A stretch of 64,000 bases of DNA from Aporrectodea caliginosa. Lineage: Eukaryota > Annelida > Clitellata > Crassiclitellata > Lumbricidae. Positions 23,101-34,289 of this stretch are shown piece by piece; position 1 is the first letter of the stretch, and each line of letters begins with the position of its first letter. The stretch is taken from contig JACEVL010000080.1 of assembly GCA_020284085.1 (NCBI GenBank), positions 876,001-940,000 of the forward strand. Reading direction: 5' to 3'. The notes below the pieces were generated by a model, which made no database searches, was not told the DNA's origin, and was given only the letters and a program-made list of their open reading frames with translations. Made by a program: the position numbers and the translations under genes.

Positions 23101-23745
23101 ATGGCGGCCAATATGGCGCCAATACAGAAAACAGTATATATCAGGTCACAGGTAAGCTAAATAACAAAATGAAGTGTCAAATTTAACATTATCAAGGTCG
23201 AGGAATCGATTTATCATAGTGGCAATAGTGTCGGAATCTTACTATCCAAGATGGCGGCCAATATGGCCGCCAAAACACACAAATATGTATATATCAGGTC
23301 ATAGGTAAGCTACAATAACAAATGAAGTGTCAAATATAATATTTTCAAGGTCGAGGAATCGATTTATCATAGTGGCAATAGTGTCGGAATCTTACTATCC
23401 AAGATGGCGGCCAATATGGCCGCCAAAACACACAAATATGTATATATCAGGTCATAGGTAAGCTACAATAACAAATGAAGTGTCAAATATAATATTTTCA
23501 AGGAGGTCGAGGAATAGATTTATCATAGTGGCAATAGTGTCGGAATCTTACTATCCAAGATGGCGGCCCATATGGCCTCCAAAACACACAAATATGTATA
23601 TATCAGGCCATAGGTAAGCTAAATAACAAAATGAAGTGTCAAATTTAACATTATCAAGGTCGAGGAATCGATTTATCATAGTGGCAATAGTGTCGGAATC
23701 TTACTATCCAAGATGGCGGCCAATATGGCCGCCAAAACACACAAA
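23101..23745 (+). repeat. Left arm tandem array, about 150-bp units
   Basis: Unit starts (ATGGCGGCC) fall at 23101, 23251, 23404, 23560 and 23712. Each unit holds ATGGCGGCCAATATGGCCGCC (a palindromic core), CACAAATATGTATATATCAG, and GTCGAGGAATCGATTTATCA. Units are nearly identical, so homogenisation is recent. Confidence 0.92.
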
Positions 23746-23880
23746 TATATATAACAAAATTTTACTTGCATATGTTACAATTCAGCAATTTTCTTTAGCT
23801 TATCTTTGAAAGTAACTCATAACATTAATTATATTTAACATCTATTAAGAATAGGACATAGTTTGGTCTAAGTTAACATT

Positions 23881-25440
23881 TCACAGGTAGTCCTCAATGT
23901 TCTCTTCATCTGAAACTGGCTCTTGAGTCATATTGTCACAGTTGCCATGCTGACATTGTCCACAAGCTGTGGTGCATTCCAGCCCATGTCTTTTGCAGCT
24001 ACATTTCAACGTGTTGCATCGTGCAGAGCAACTACATCGGATCATTTTGAGCAGTTGGTCTGGTGCAGGACTAATATCCATCATGATTGGAATAAATTTT
24101 CCATCTTGTATAATCCAGCCCCATTCAGTTGGATCCATGTCGTCACACTTGTCCAACCACTGCATAACTTGTAGGTAAGCTCGCCAAGCATGAAGGTTTG
24201 TGGCCGAGGGTGTTGGAGGCAGTCTTTCTGGTTTCACAAAGGTCTTTGCAGTGGACACTTTCCTACAAAGGATGCTGTAGCGTAATGACACTAGAGATTC
24301 AGACTGGATCCCCTTAAATATGGATACCATTGCTGTGCAACCAGTGGTCTCTACAGTAACTAGGCACAAATCTCCGGACTGCGATACAACCAGGAATCTC
24401 TGAAACAACAGAGCTGGATCAATGGTCCGGTCCTCACTAACCTTGATGCTTCGAGCAGATGCTAATGTCTTGACTTTATTCTTACGCTTATATGAATATT
24501 CAAAAACAGATTGTCCTTTCATTTCTGTTACTATGCTATTGCCTACAGTGAAAAGATCATGGACATTTACAACACACATCAGCATTGATCCCTGTGATAA
24601 TGTTTCGCAAGGTCGTCTCCTCCGAGAATGGAGAATATTGTTCAAGGTTCGAGGCAAGTTTTGCCAAGTCCGCCCTGTCCCTCTCCATTCTTGAGGCAGT
24701 CGCTTCCTTGTGTTGTTCACTTGTTGTGTACACTGTATTGTTGAAGTCTTGCATGGCGTAGTTGTATGATGAACAAATGGGAGCAGACATCGTCCAAACG
24801 GCTCTTTGATGTTCAGTCATGCCACTTCCTCTGGTTAATCCACCTGCAGTTTTAAGGGATCGCATAAGAGTCTGTTCAATCACCAAGTCGGATCCAAGGC
24901 CAGCCCAGTACTGATTGGTGCGTCTTATGACATGGAATCCTTTCTTGAATTTTTGAAACACTGCAGGATTTTCACTTTCTAACAACTTCATGTTTTGCAG
25001 GTACAGATAAGCAGATTTAAGATAATTAGCGTGTGCTGCAGCAGCAAATATTGGTAAGCACTCAGATATAGCATGGAGATGCAAGTCCCACGACCCTGTT
25101 CGATCGGCTTCTATGAGCTTCCTGGCTGTTTCCAACATTTTGAGGTAGTTAATCCACAGTTTGCTCGTTTCTGAGACATTGGATAATTCGTTCTTTTTGG
25201 AAATCAGTCCTTTCTTAATCCCCTCAATGCAGTCTGATTTCAGTAATGTTTCCAACTCAATTTCACCAACCTCCAGGCAAGTGTAAAGTCTCTCGAGCTT
25301 TTGGCAAAGATTGTCAAAGCCTGGCTCGCTTTGAATGACTTTGCCTGCAATCTGCTGCGTAAGGCACTGACTTACAAGCAGATGTCCGCGAATTGATCGT
25401 TGGACAGCTTTGTTTAAAATGCATTTTTGGGGGTGATCCC
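23881..25440 (-). pseudogene. Frameshifted gene with C-terminal tesmin/TSO1-like CXC motif
   Basis: Read from 25440 down, the frame opens with KIAPRDHPQKCILNKAVQRS (no ATG seen) and runs through GHLLVSQCLTQQIAG, a helical region, VIRRTNQYWAGLGSDLVIEQ and TRGSGMTEHQRAVWT. One frameshift near 24570-24580 moves it to the next frame: VHDLFTVGNSIVTEMKG, DPTEWGWIIQDGKFIPIM, then the Cys cluster RCSCSARCNTLKCSCKRHG followed by CTTACGQC, ending at 23881. The Cys spacing resembles CXC motifs. The whole protein type is widespread and uncharacterised in cnidarian and other invertebrate genomes, often multi-copy. The position between inverted arms suggests it is the element's own gene; its biochemical role is unknown to me. 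Confidence 0.7.
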
Positions 25441-25744
25441 GTGGTGCGATTTTGAGAAACTTTTAGTATTTTTCTTCCCGAGACCTAGTACACCAGAAAA
25501 TCAACATAAAACGTTTTCTTGCAATTTTTTGGGTCCTCTCATTTACTTCGTACTTTGACCCTACTGACGTCACGCACTAAAGGAAATTGCAGAACTTTAA
25601 GATATGCGAGTAAAATTTTGTCATTTATTTCCATGCTTTTTGCCATGTCATACTCAGACCACTTCCCGTGGTCCGATTTTGGGAAACTTTTGCTCTGTTC
25701 GGGCGAAGGAACGCATATTTCAGACGAGGTAACATTCCGACACT

Positions 25745-26490
25745 ATTGCAACTACGATAAATCGATTTCTTTACCTTGAAAATATTATTTTCGACACTTT
25801 ATTGGTTATTGTAGCTTACCTATGACCTGATATTTACATATTTGTGTGTTTTGGCGGCCATATTGGCCGCCATCTTGGATAGTAAGATTCCGACACTATT
25901 GCCACTATGATAAATCGATTCCTCGACCTTGAAAGTATTATATTTGACACTTCATTTGTTATTGTAGCTTACCTATGACCTGATATATACATATTTGTGT
26001 GTTTTGGCGGCCATATTGGCCGCCATCTTGGATAGTAAGATTCCGACACTATTGCAACTACGATAAATCGATTTCTTTACCTTGAAAATATTATTTTCGA
26101 CACTTCATTGGTTATTGTAGCTTACCTATGACCTGATATATACATATTTGTGTGTTTTGGCGGCGATATTGGCCGCCATCTTGAAAATAGTAAGATTCCG
26201 ACACTATTGCCACTATGATAAATCGATTCCTCGACCTTGAAAATATTATATTTGACACTTCATTTGTTATTGTAGCTTACCTATGACCTGATATATACAT
26301 ATTTGTGTGTTTTGGCGGCCATATTGGCCGCCATAAAGATAGTAAGATTCCGACACTATTGCCACTGTGATAAATCGATTCCTCGACCTTGATAATGTTA
26401 AATTTGACACTTCATTTTGTTATTTAGCTTACCTATGACCTGATATATACTGTTTTCTGTATTGGCGCCATATTGGCCGCCATCTTTGTT
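25745..26490 (-). repeat. Right arm tandem array, inverted copy of the left array
   Basis: Five reverse-complement units, with GGCCGCCAT borders at about 25868, 26019, 26175, 26328 and 26480, matching 23101-23745. Between 25560 and 25740 an extra, diverged copy of the flanking module (CCGTGGTCCGATTTTGGG) lies in the same orientation. Confidence 0.92.
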
Positions 26491-26715
26491 TAAAATGCAT
26501 TTTTGGGGGTGATCCCGTGGTCCGATTTCGAGAAACTTTTAGTATGTTATTCTCCAGACCTAATACACCAGAAAATCGACATAAAACGTTTTCTTGCAAT
26601 TTTTTGGGGTACTCCTCATATACTTCGTACTTTGACCCTACTATTTCGCCTTATCTGTATTTGACGCCGAACATTTAGTTGTAACCTTTGTCTTTACAAA
26701 TAAACACTGTTTTAG

Positions 26716-27021
26716 AATATTCAGATGACTTTGGCGAAGAGTGGCCTTTAACCGAAAAGGAAATTGCAATACTAGACGCCAATCACGAAAGTTTGGTTGA
26801 TCTTCTGGAACTGACTGATCTACTTGGTCTTCTGTATTCCGCGAAAGTCATTAACAGAAGGCAAAAGGATTCGATTTCTTCAAAGCCAACTCAGCACGAG
26901 AAGAACGACGCACTGTTGGATATTTTGCGAAGACGCAGTTTACGTCACTACCGACAGACAATGATCTGCCTTCGTCAGTCTCAACAAAGCCACATTGCAA
27001 AAATACTCGAACTTGGTGGCG
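26716..27021 (+). CDS. Host gene exon 3: CARD-like domain 2
   Basis: Acceptor ACACTGTTTTAG ends at 26715; donor GGCG|GTAGGA follows 27021. The exon enters and leaves in phase 1, matching exon 2. It encodes about 102 residues (aa 99-200): an acidic start, LVDLLELTDLLGLLYSAKVI, then HEKNDALLDILRRRSLRHYR and CLRQSQQSHIAKILELGGG. The LLDIL..R.....F..CL...QQ..I..IL order is the CARD helix 4-6 pattern, and the Gly-Gly-Gly end matches exon 8. It is a tandem second CARD after exon 2. Confidence 0.82.
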
Positions 27022-27194
27022 GTAGGACTAGGCTACTTATTGTAATTATGTTTGTGTTTAATGAAATGAATATCTTCTCTAAAGTCTATCTCTTCTCAGT
27101 TCTTCACTATCATTGTCAATTGGACTTGATGTCTATATGAATTTTCATTTTGACCATAATCTCTAAAGGAACATGAGAATTGCAGTGGGCCTTT

Positions 27195-27335
27195 TCAGCA
27201 CGAATAATAAAATAATAATAATTATTATTATTATCATAATAGCATTTTCATAATAATAATAAAAATTAAAAATATTAAATAATAATAATAATAATTAATT
27301 ATTATTATTATTATTTATTTATTTATTTTTACCCG
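27195..27335. repeat. (TAA)n / AT-rich microsatellite
   Basis: AATAATAATAATTATTATTA-type sequence followed by TTTATTTATTTATTT. It directly adjoins the 3' tail of the minus-strand LINE at 27336-27720. Confidence 0.9.
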
Positions 27336-27720
27336 AGGTATCAAGGATCCCTCAGGATTTAGGAAAAATTGCTATAAGGAGCAGGTCATTATTTTGTCTG
27401 GAGGGTCAGGCCTCGTCTTTCGGGTTTGTAGAAAAAGTGCCTTTGAATGCGACCAAGTTAGAGCGTTGGACACAAACAGACAGACGAATGACATACGACG
27501 GCCTAGTTCACTTATGAATTCCAGAGCCGAAGGATTGAACGGGCCCAAAGTCTCGATGGCCACGGGCTGAAACAGATGAGATGTAGGAAGCCCCTGGAAT
27601 TTCTGTATCCTACGGTTGGCCGCCTGCACTGAAGCGGTCTCGACCGATCCAGCTCCGATGTAAGAGGCACTGCACAGGTATGGACGACCCTTGCGTCCCA
27701 AGTCAGGTACTTCCCTCCCT
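27336..27720 (-). pseudogene. RLE-type LINE 3' end with A/T-rich tail
   Basis: Minus-strand ASYIGAGSVETASVQAANR, LFQPVAIETLGPFNPSALEF and ISELGRRMS match the C-terminal block that follows the PD-(D/E)XK-like domain in the 12.3 and 34.4 kb copies. The 3' tail on the minus strand is CCCGAGGTA-type (reversed) followed by TAAATAAATAAATAATAAT. Only the last part of the polyprotein remains. Confidence 0.65.
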
Positions 27721-28370
27721 TCCACGATAAGAGGGTGGCTCATAATAGCTGCCCAAAGTGACCCCAAATGTTTTGACAGTGCTTTATAGCAGAACAACAG
27801 TGGCATTTATGAACTAGGTCAATGTCATTTCTTGAATCTGACAGGTTCTTATGCCTCAGGATGGACTTGACAATTATTGAGTTCAAAGTTCATTTTACAA
27901 CTTAGCAAACAAAATATGTCAAAATAGATATTGCCGCTAGGTATTTCCAACTATTGTTTCTTGGCAAAAACAACCACCTATTCCGTACAACCTTTCCACA
28001 AGTAAAATTGCACGACAGCGTGTTATTGTTTGTTAAACCCATAATATTACAAATTTCGATCAGTTTGACATATTTCATCCGGCCAGCTTCATACCCAATG
28101 TATCATCAGAGCCAACTGTTTCTCTTCTTCCAGAGACGGTATCGGAGTGGAACATTTTTGATTTAAAATAAATTTTAATAAATTACGTTATTGTTTTGAA
28201 TTACTTTCAAATATCTTAAATTGTTGACTGATCAATAAAATTTTAATATCAGCACTTAGTATAAACAGACTATGTATAGCTTTTTAAGAAATGGCCGGGG
28301 ACAGCTGAATTGTGAATTCGTGCATTTACCGGAAAATGACTGACCCAATTGCTGTTTCTGGTTATTTTAG

Positions 28371-28730
28371 CTGTTGTGAGAGTTCATGCTCATCTGGACG
28401 GGGAGAACGTCACCGAGACAGAAAACGAAATTTCAACAACTATAGCAAATATGATAATAAATGACAGATCAACCGAGGATGCAGATCGAATACTGGAACT
28501 TGTTACTCTTAAAGTAATCGGTGCCAAAACAGGCCAAAGTGTCGTTCTCTACATCTACTGTAAGACCATCGAAGAACTACAACAGCTGCACGAGTCGCTG
28601 ACCTCAGGACGACTCAAGGATTCCGTTGAAATTTGGTTCAGTCGCCTTTTGAATCGATCACAGAAAATTGCAGTGGCTTCATTAACAACACCCACTGAAG
28701 AATTCGAGAACATGCGAACGTATTTCAAAG
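28371..28730 (+). CDS. Host gene exon 4: TRADD-N-like alpha/beta domain
   Basis: Acceptor TCTGGTTATTTTAG precedes 28371; donor TTTCAAAG|GTCAGA follows 28730; phase 1 in and out. The exon encodes about 120 residues (aa 201-320): VTETENEISTTIAN (helix), ILELVTLKVIGAKTG (strand), VVLYIYCKTIEELQQLHESL, SGRLKDSVEIWF. The hydrophobic strand, then C-x-T-hEELxxLxxxxxSGRL, resembles the RRM-like TRADD-N domain of metazoan and bacterial immunity proteins; this is inference from pattern. Exon 9 is a clear paralogue (VVVWIWCHSQEALQHSRKLY). If the donor is not used, a stop follows at 28804-28806. Confidence 0.72.
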
Positions 28731-28930
28731 GTCAGAACTTGTTGCCACTTCGAACAATACACACGCATTCGCTCTCTATTGCAGGTGTTTATGCAAAGAA
28801 ATCTTAATCACATTAATTGGCTGAGTAATCTGTTAATTCAGTGTTTGGTTCAAAGAATAATAAGAAAGAGTAATCAGTGAACGACACCTGATTAATCACA
28901 AAATCACTTAGGTCTGCTATTATTTTAAAA

Positions 28931-29020
28931 CTAGCATTTTTTACCCGGCTTTGCCCGGGTTTTCGCCGTGCGTAATTTTTAACGGCTGCAAATAAAGGCT
29001 ACTTACTTACTTACTTACTA
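28931..29020. repeat. ACCCGG palindrome plus (ACTT)n tail
   Basis: TTTTTACCCGGCTTTGCCCG, then GGTTTTC: a short hairpin (ACCCGG / CCGGGT) followed by AATAAAGGCT and (ACTT)4. The (ACTT)n end is the same kind as the LINE tails at 46.7 and 61.7 kb. Probably a LINE or SINE 3' end. Confidence 0.5.
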
Positions 29021-29027
29021 TATATGC

Positions 29028-31066
29028 TGAAGGGCTTCAAATTTTTTTAATGTCCACATAATTATCTGAATGGAAACGATATTTAGAGGTTTCATCTTGT
29101 AGCTTCTGACTTGATAACAAGGTAGTCTAATCGGCTGTCAGCTAGCTATCTCAGGTGATCGACGCGAAACCAATTGCCCCTTCAAAGTCTTTCTCCCTGT
29201 GTCCAACTTTGAAATGTCTACAGAAGCGCATTTTCAGATGGCCTTGAGGACGAAACATGATTTCCCAGGAAAACAGTTTTACCCTTTCATCATATTCCTT
29301 AACTCACGTAGTATCTTTTGTCGGCGCTCTTTTGTCGGCGCTCTTGTGTCGACGCTCTTTTGTCGGGCGCTCTTTTGACGGGGTGCCGTAATACGCATGA
29401 AAGAAAGCCACGAAAACATGTAGCTGCTGTTAAAACACGTACAGTACAACCTGTACAACTGGAACATCTGTGGTGATCATCTGTGGAAATGCACATCGGA
29501 CTTATCAAGTACTATTGTTTCCTTTGTGAATGAGTCTGATTACAGAAATCAAGACTGCTCTCTCCGTACTTGTTTGATTCCTGAAGAAAGAGATGGCTTA
29601 TAACAACTGAACATAAGAAGGTTATTTTGTCTCCTCTTCATATAAAAATCGGATTGATGAGACATTGCGTGAAAGCGGTGAACAAGGAAGGTGAAGGATT
29701 TCGAGATTTCAAAGCGATATTTTCAAGAATTACTTACGCCAAGATTAAGAAAGACATTTGCTGGTCCATAAATCAGTGACTAGAGAGGATTGAAGATATG
29801 CCCAGATAAATATCGTGATAAGCGTTCAAGTAGGCCCTTCAGATACTTTTCGTGGCCACTAGAGAATTACAGTATATTTGTGTTCAAGCATGCAAAGTCA
29901 TGAAGTGCAACATGTCGCTGAAGATTCATTTTCTGTACTCACACTTGGACTTCATCCTTGCTAATCTTGGTGCAGTCGGTGACGCACTTGATTACAGGTT
30001 TCACATTGAGACGATGTAAAATCGGTATGAGGGTAACTGGAACCCATCCAGTCTACTTTTTATGGGGTATCCGGACTTTGAAGGGCTTCAAATTTTTTTA
30101 ATGTCCACATAATTATCTGGATGGAAACGATATTTTAGAGGTTTCATCTTGTAGCTTCTGACTTGATAACAAGGTGTCTAATCGGCTATCTCAGATTTCG
30201 ACGCGAAACCAATTGCCCCTTCAAAGGCACTTAGCGCCTATGTGACACTTTGAAATTTCTACAGAACTAGCATTAATTAATTGGCACTTAGCGCCTATTG
30301 AAACATGATTTCCCAGGAAAACTAGTGTTAACCCTTTCATCTTAGCGCTTAATTGACAGTCTCAGATTTCGCGCGGAACTAGTGTTAATTAATTGTCACG
30401 CGCCTATTGACACGCTCTTTTGACGCGGTACCGTAATACACATGAATTGAAACTTAGCGCCTATTGTAGCTGCTCTCAGATTTCGCGCAGAACTACCTGT
30501 AATTAATTGGCACTTAGCGCCTATTGAGCACTTGGAAACAGTAATCGGATTATTTCAAGTACCATTATATTAATTATTGTAATTAATCAATTACAATATA
30601 ACAAATTATTATAAAATTATATAATTTAATTATATGATTATTAATATAATTATATAACCACTGAAGTACAGGTGTATTTTATATCCTATTCATATATAAA
30701 ATCGGATTGATTATACATTATATAATAATATAATTATAACAATTAATATGATATATTAATATTATATATTATACATATAATTATAATAAATAAGAAATAT
30801 ATTTATTAGTGATATTAATTATTATTACATATTATATATTATTTTAATAGATATATTACGTGATTAGCGTTCAAATATTATTATAATTCAGATATATTAT
30901 AGTTATAATTAATAATTAAAAGAGTCATTTTATTTCTGTACTCGCATATTATACTTCATCCTTGCTAATCTTGGTGCAGTCGGTGACGCACTTGATAACA
31001 GGTTTCACATTGAGACAATGTAAAATCGGTATGAGGGTTACTGGAACCCATCCAGTCTGTTTTATG
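29028..31066. repeat. Direct 1-kb duplication; second copy is a mosaic
   Basis: Copy 1 (29028-30065) and copy 2 (30079-31066) share near-identical ends: TGAAGGGCTTCAAATTTTTT at the start, ACCCATCCAGTCT at the end. In between, copy 2 keeps short islands of copy 1 but fills the gaps differently. From 30226 to 30560 the fillers are repeats of GGCACTTAGCGCCTATTG and GTTAATTAATTG; from 30560 to 30950 they are almost pure A and T. Copy 1 also has an array of TTTTGTCGGCGCTC words at 29320-29386. No coding sequence. Confidence 0.85.
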
Positions 31067-31399
31067 GACACTGAAACGAGGAGCATCAGATGATGAGTAC
31101 AAGCGTAACTCAGCAGAAAGACACTTTTAGCTCAGTTGAGTCAATGCTTTATGTCGGCTTCATTGTGCAATTAAACACGCCAAATTCAGTAAAAATTCAT
31201 TTCACGTTTCTCCTAATTTCTCTTGAGACAGTAAATCCGAAATTAGCGCAAAGCTGTCTATTACAAATTTACAATCACCAAACTGCTTCAGGAAGCAAAA
31301 CTTCTTAAAATCTGTTGCACATTGTTATCTACGCTTCTGATAATCCACAGAGAGAGGTTCAATTCAGATCACGTTGACACGTAAACTAAAACTAATGGA

Positions 31400-31520
31400 A
31401 TTCATTCATTCATTCATTTCAGGAATTTATATAGCGCCCCTTGGCATTATAATGTATCATCCATTTATACGCTCTAAGATTTTTCCAGGGGCCTCTGCAC
31501 GCTGCTTGGAGATTTCACTC
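31400..31520 (-). repeat. L2-like 3' tail with (ATTC)n
   Basis: ATTCATTCATTCATT, then AATTTATATAGCGCCCCTTG on the + strand: reverse complement of a LINE/SINE tail with ATGA repeats. Confidence 0.6.
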
Positions 31521-31758
31521 TGATAGCGCATCTGAATAGCTTTTAATGTAAGAGTCGCTGTACAAATTACCAAATACAATGCAATTATAATTAGCACTAT
31601 CGGTGAAGCCTGGTCTTGAATGGGATTTTAAGTTTTTCTGTGCAACGTCACATAGCTGTGCGTTGAGGGAGAAGCGATGCATCTCATGCAATGTATTAGA
31701 CGGAGATGGGTTTAAGAAAAGTTGTTTTCAAATAATAATAACCTATTCTTACATTCAG

Positions 31759-31857
31759 AAGGAGAAATCAGTCGACGGGGTCTAAAGAGAAAACATTCTA
31801 GTGACACTGAATTGACTGAGCAATTGCAAACGGAACAACGGATGGCATCAACAACAG
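31759..31857 (+). CDS. Host gene exon 5: linker
   Basis: Acceptor TTCTTACATTCAG ends at 31758; donor ACAACAG|GTAATT follows 31857. The 99-nt exon is phase 1 in and out and has no stop in that frame: EGEISRRGLKRKHSSD, then TELTEQLQTEQRMASTT (aa 321-353). RRGLKRK could be a nuclear-localisation-type basic cluster. Too short for a single-frame open-frame search, but its phases chain exon 4 to exon 6 exactly. Confidence 0.6.
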
Positions 31858-31904
31858 GTAATTATTATGAATTATCATCCACATTCAAATAATGTATGTA
31901 TGTA

Positions 31905-32175
31905 TGTAATTAGTAATTTATATAGCGCCGCTCACAGCCGAGGCCCTTCAGTAGCGCTCCCAGTGCGAGAACCCCGAGAAAAGAAATAGGTTTTAAGGAG
32001 CGAGAGAGAGAGATGAAGACAGTGATCCAGAAAGGAAAGTCTCACGCAAAGTGAAGGGAGGGGCATTCCATAAAGAGGGCCCAATGATGGTAAAGGATCG
32101 AGTTTGGGCAATCGTGGTCCTAGCTCGTGGGGCAAACAAGTCAGTCAATAATCGCACGCAGTAATTAAGAAGTAA
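31905..32175 (-). pseudogene. L2-type LINE 3' end with (ATGT)n tail
   Basis: The minus strand gives RLLTDLFAPRARTTIAQTRS, FTIIGPSLWNA, then SLSLLKTYFFSRGS: the terminal RS..V.GP..WN.LP...KT.FF block of L2/CR1 polyproteins, with a frame change inside. The hairpin (GGAGCGCTACTGAAGGGCC / GGCGCTATATAAAT, reversed) and a tail of ATGTATGT at about 31892-31908 complete the 3' end. Confidence 0.8.
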
Positions 32176-32883
32176 GTAATTATATTCTATAATGAGAAGC
32201 ACTTACAAACGCACAGCACTGTTACATGGCAAGCTTAATACATTCAAACAAACAAACAAAATTATATATTACCAGGTTCATAGGTTACAACTTAACGCGC
32301 AGGTTTGCCCAATCTGAAGAGTTTTCTGTCATTTGACTAAGCGTGAACTACTAGTTTGCAAAACACAGTTGCATATAATTAAAGAACATTTATACCATAT
32401 CCATTTATACAAATCGATGCATCATATCTATTGAAATCATTGACGGCGCTTTAACTCTAGTTATCACGTTATAGCTTGAACACCGGTATGCAAAATTGCT
32501 TAACATCCTAAATAAAACCAAAATTGAAAGCAGTCGTGCTTTCCGAGCTTTACAGTTTGTTAGGTTGACTAAACTACCTTTGAGAAAATAGCCTGCTCTT
32601 TGAAAATTGTAGATAATCGGATCGAATACACTGAGTATGCAAATACAAGAAACTCGAAACCAGAACGTGCAGTGTTAAATTGCTGTTGGCTGTTGTTATT
32701 TAGCTTATCTTATCGAATACAAATTCCTATAATTAGAAACCAATATTGTTTTCCATTGGCATCGACTAAAAACCTCTAGTGTCGTTAAAATGATTACTGG
32801 AATTTGTATTGTTTGTGAATATACAGCAAATTTAGCAAATGACATTCTGGAAAAATATCTTTACTTTTTTTTATTTTAAACAG

Positions 32884-32912
32884 AAACAGATGATCAGCCT
32901 TCTAAGACAACG
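32884..32912 (+). CDS. Host gene micro-exon 6 (29 nt)
   Basis: A polypyrimidine tract and TTTTAAACAG acceptor end at 32883; a near-perfect donor ACG|GTAAGT follows 32912. Entering in phase 1 and leaving in phase 0, it encodes ETDDQPSKTT (aa 354-363). This phase switch is exactly what is needed to join exon 5 (phase 1) to exon 7, which starts in phase 0. The fit of both borders and both phases is the main evidence. Confidence 0.62.
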
Positions 32913-33861
32913 GTAAGTTGTGAAACTGCTTTGTCCAACTCATTCATTGCAACAATATAATGCCTTCGTAAATAATTTCGAAAAATACCCTCTTCGGATT
33001 TCAACCTCACTTCAAAACATGGATCAACAGACTTGATTAGAAGCCAGGCTAATGAAATAAATCTATTGGGTTTGATCTCATCTAGCACCGAAAAATCATC
33101 TTTAGTCTCTCTGGATATTGCTTCAACTGCACTTGAAATATTATATTCATGACTTTTACTCTAGAAGAGATACATTGTGAAGTTTGATTACATCACAATT
33201 GAGGTGACGGTAGGGGATGAAACAGAGCCATAAGACGCCTAAATTGGTAATAAGAAGAACTTATGAAAATGGAGTTTGTTTCTGTTTGGCTTTCACTTTA
33301 GCTGTGGCAGAATTATGCGTGACAATTAAGTAGTCGAATGATTGATGAGCCATTTGTTCAAAGCCAGGATGATAGGTTGTTCCTAATTGATCTCAGCAAA
33401 CACATTCAGCAACTTTGATAACGAATGTTATGTGTATTGCCCAATGTGTATTGATGTTTGTCCAATTTTAATGACATAATTTATGTACAATATTACCAAG
33501 CTTATCCACTGTTTGTTTTTCACATGTCCAAAGAATTTTGGCTTCGACAATACATCACGCATTGCAGTGTTCGGTTAATTAATCGCAGTCGCGAATAAAT
33601 ATTTTAATTGCGTTAATCGTCCAGAAAATTTAACGCGTTAACCGCGTGCGCTAACTGCTATTAATCCAAGCACCTATCGATGGCGCTGAACAATTTTGAT
33701 ATAATGATTTGCTCAACGTATCCACACAGTGACCGACGTATTAGATGACGAACGGTCGAACTAATCGGCTACCGTGATCCACACTCGAATTTGTCGATAA
33801 CCTGTAGCTTTTTAGAATTCGAAATTCAAAATAGACTTATGGATGCACCGGTATTACATGT
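32913..33861 (+). other. Intron 6, first part
   Basis: No gene. At 33575-33660 AT/CG-rich words (AATCGCAGTCGCG, TTAACGCGTTAAC) resemble the subterminal DNA of some hAT elements, but no second end was found. Confidence 0.4.
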
Positions 33862-34287
<426 letters not shown>

Positions 34288-34289
34288 AA

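Larger units (their letters stand above)
22950..26650. mobile_element. Large inverted-repeat element carrying a CXC-domain gene
   Basis: Both arms begin with one module (GACCCCAAAAAAATTGCAAG, then AAAACGTTTTATG, then TTTCTCGAAATCGGACCACG) and continue into a head-to-tail array of about 150-bp units. The left arm is 22970-23745; the right arm, reversed, is 25745-26640. Between them lies a minus-strand gene (23881-25440) whose own 5' end carries another copy of the module (25395-25560). This layout, with long inverted arms around one gene, suggests a DNA transposon. No clean target duplication was found. It sits wholly within intron 2 of the host gene. Confidence 0.65.

Noticed and set aside
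23101..23745. Possible CRISPR-like or satellite array
   Set aside because: Units are about 150 bp with no short-repeat/unique-spacer pattern, the genome is eukaryotic, and the array has an inverted partner at 25745-26490. It is a transposon arm.
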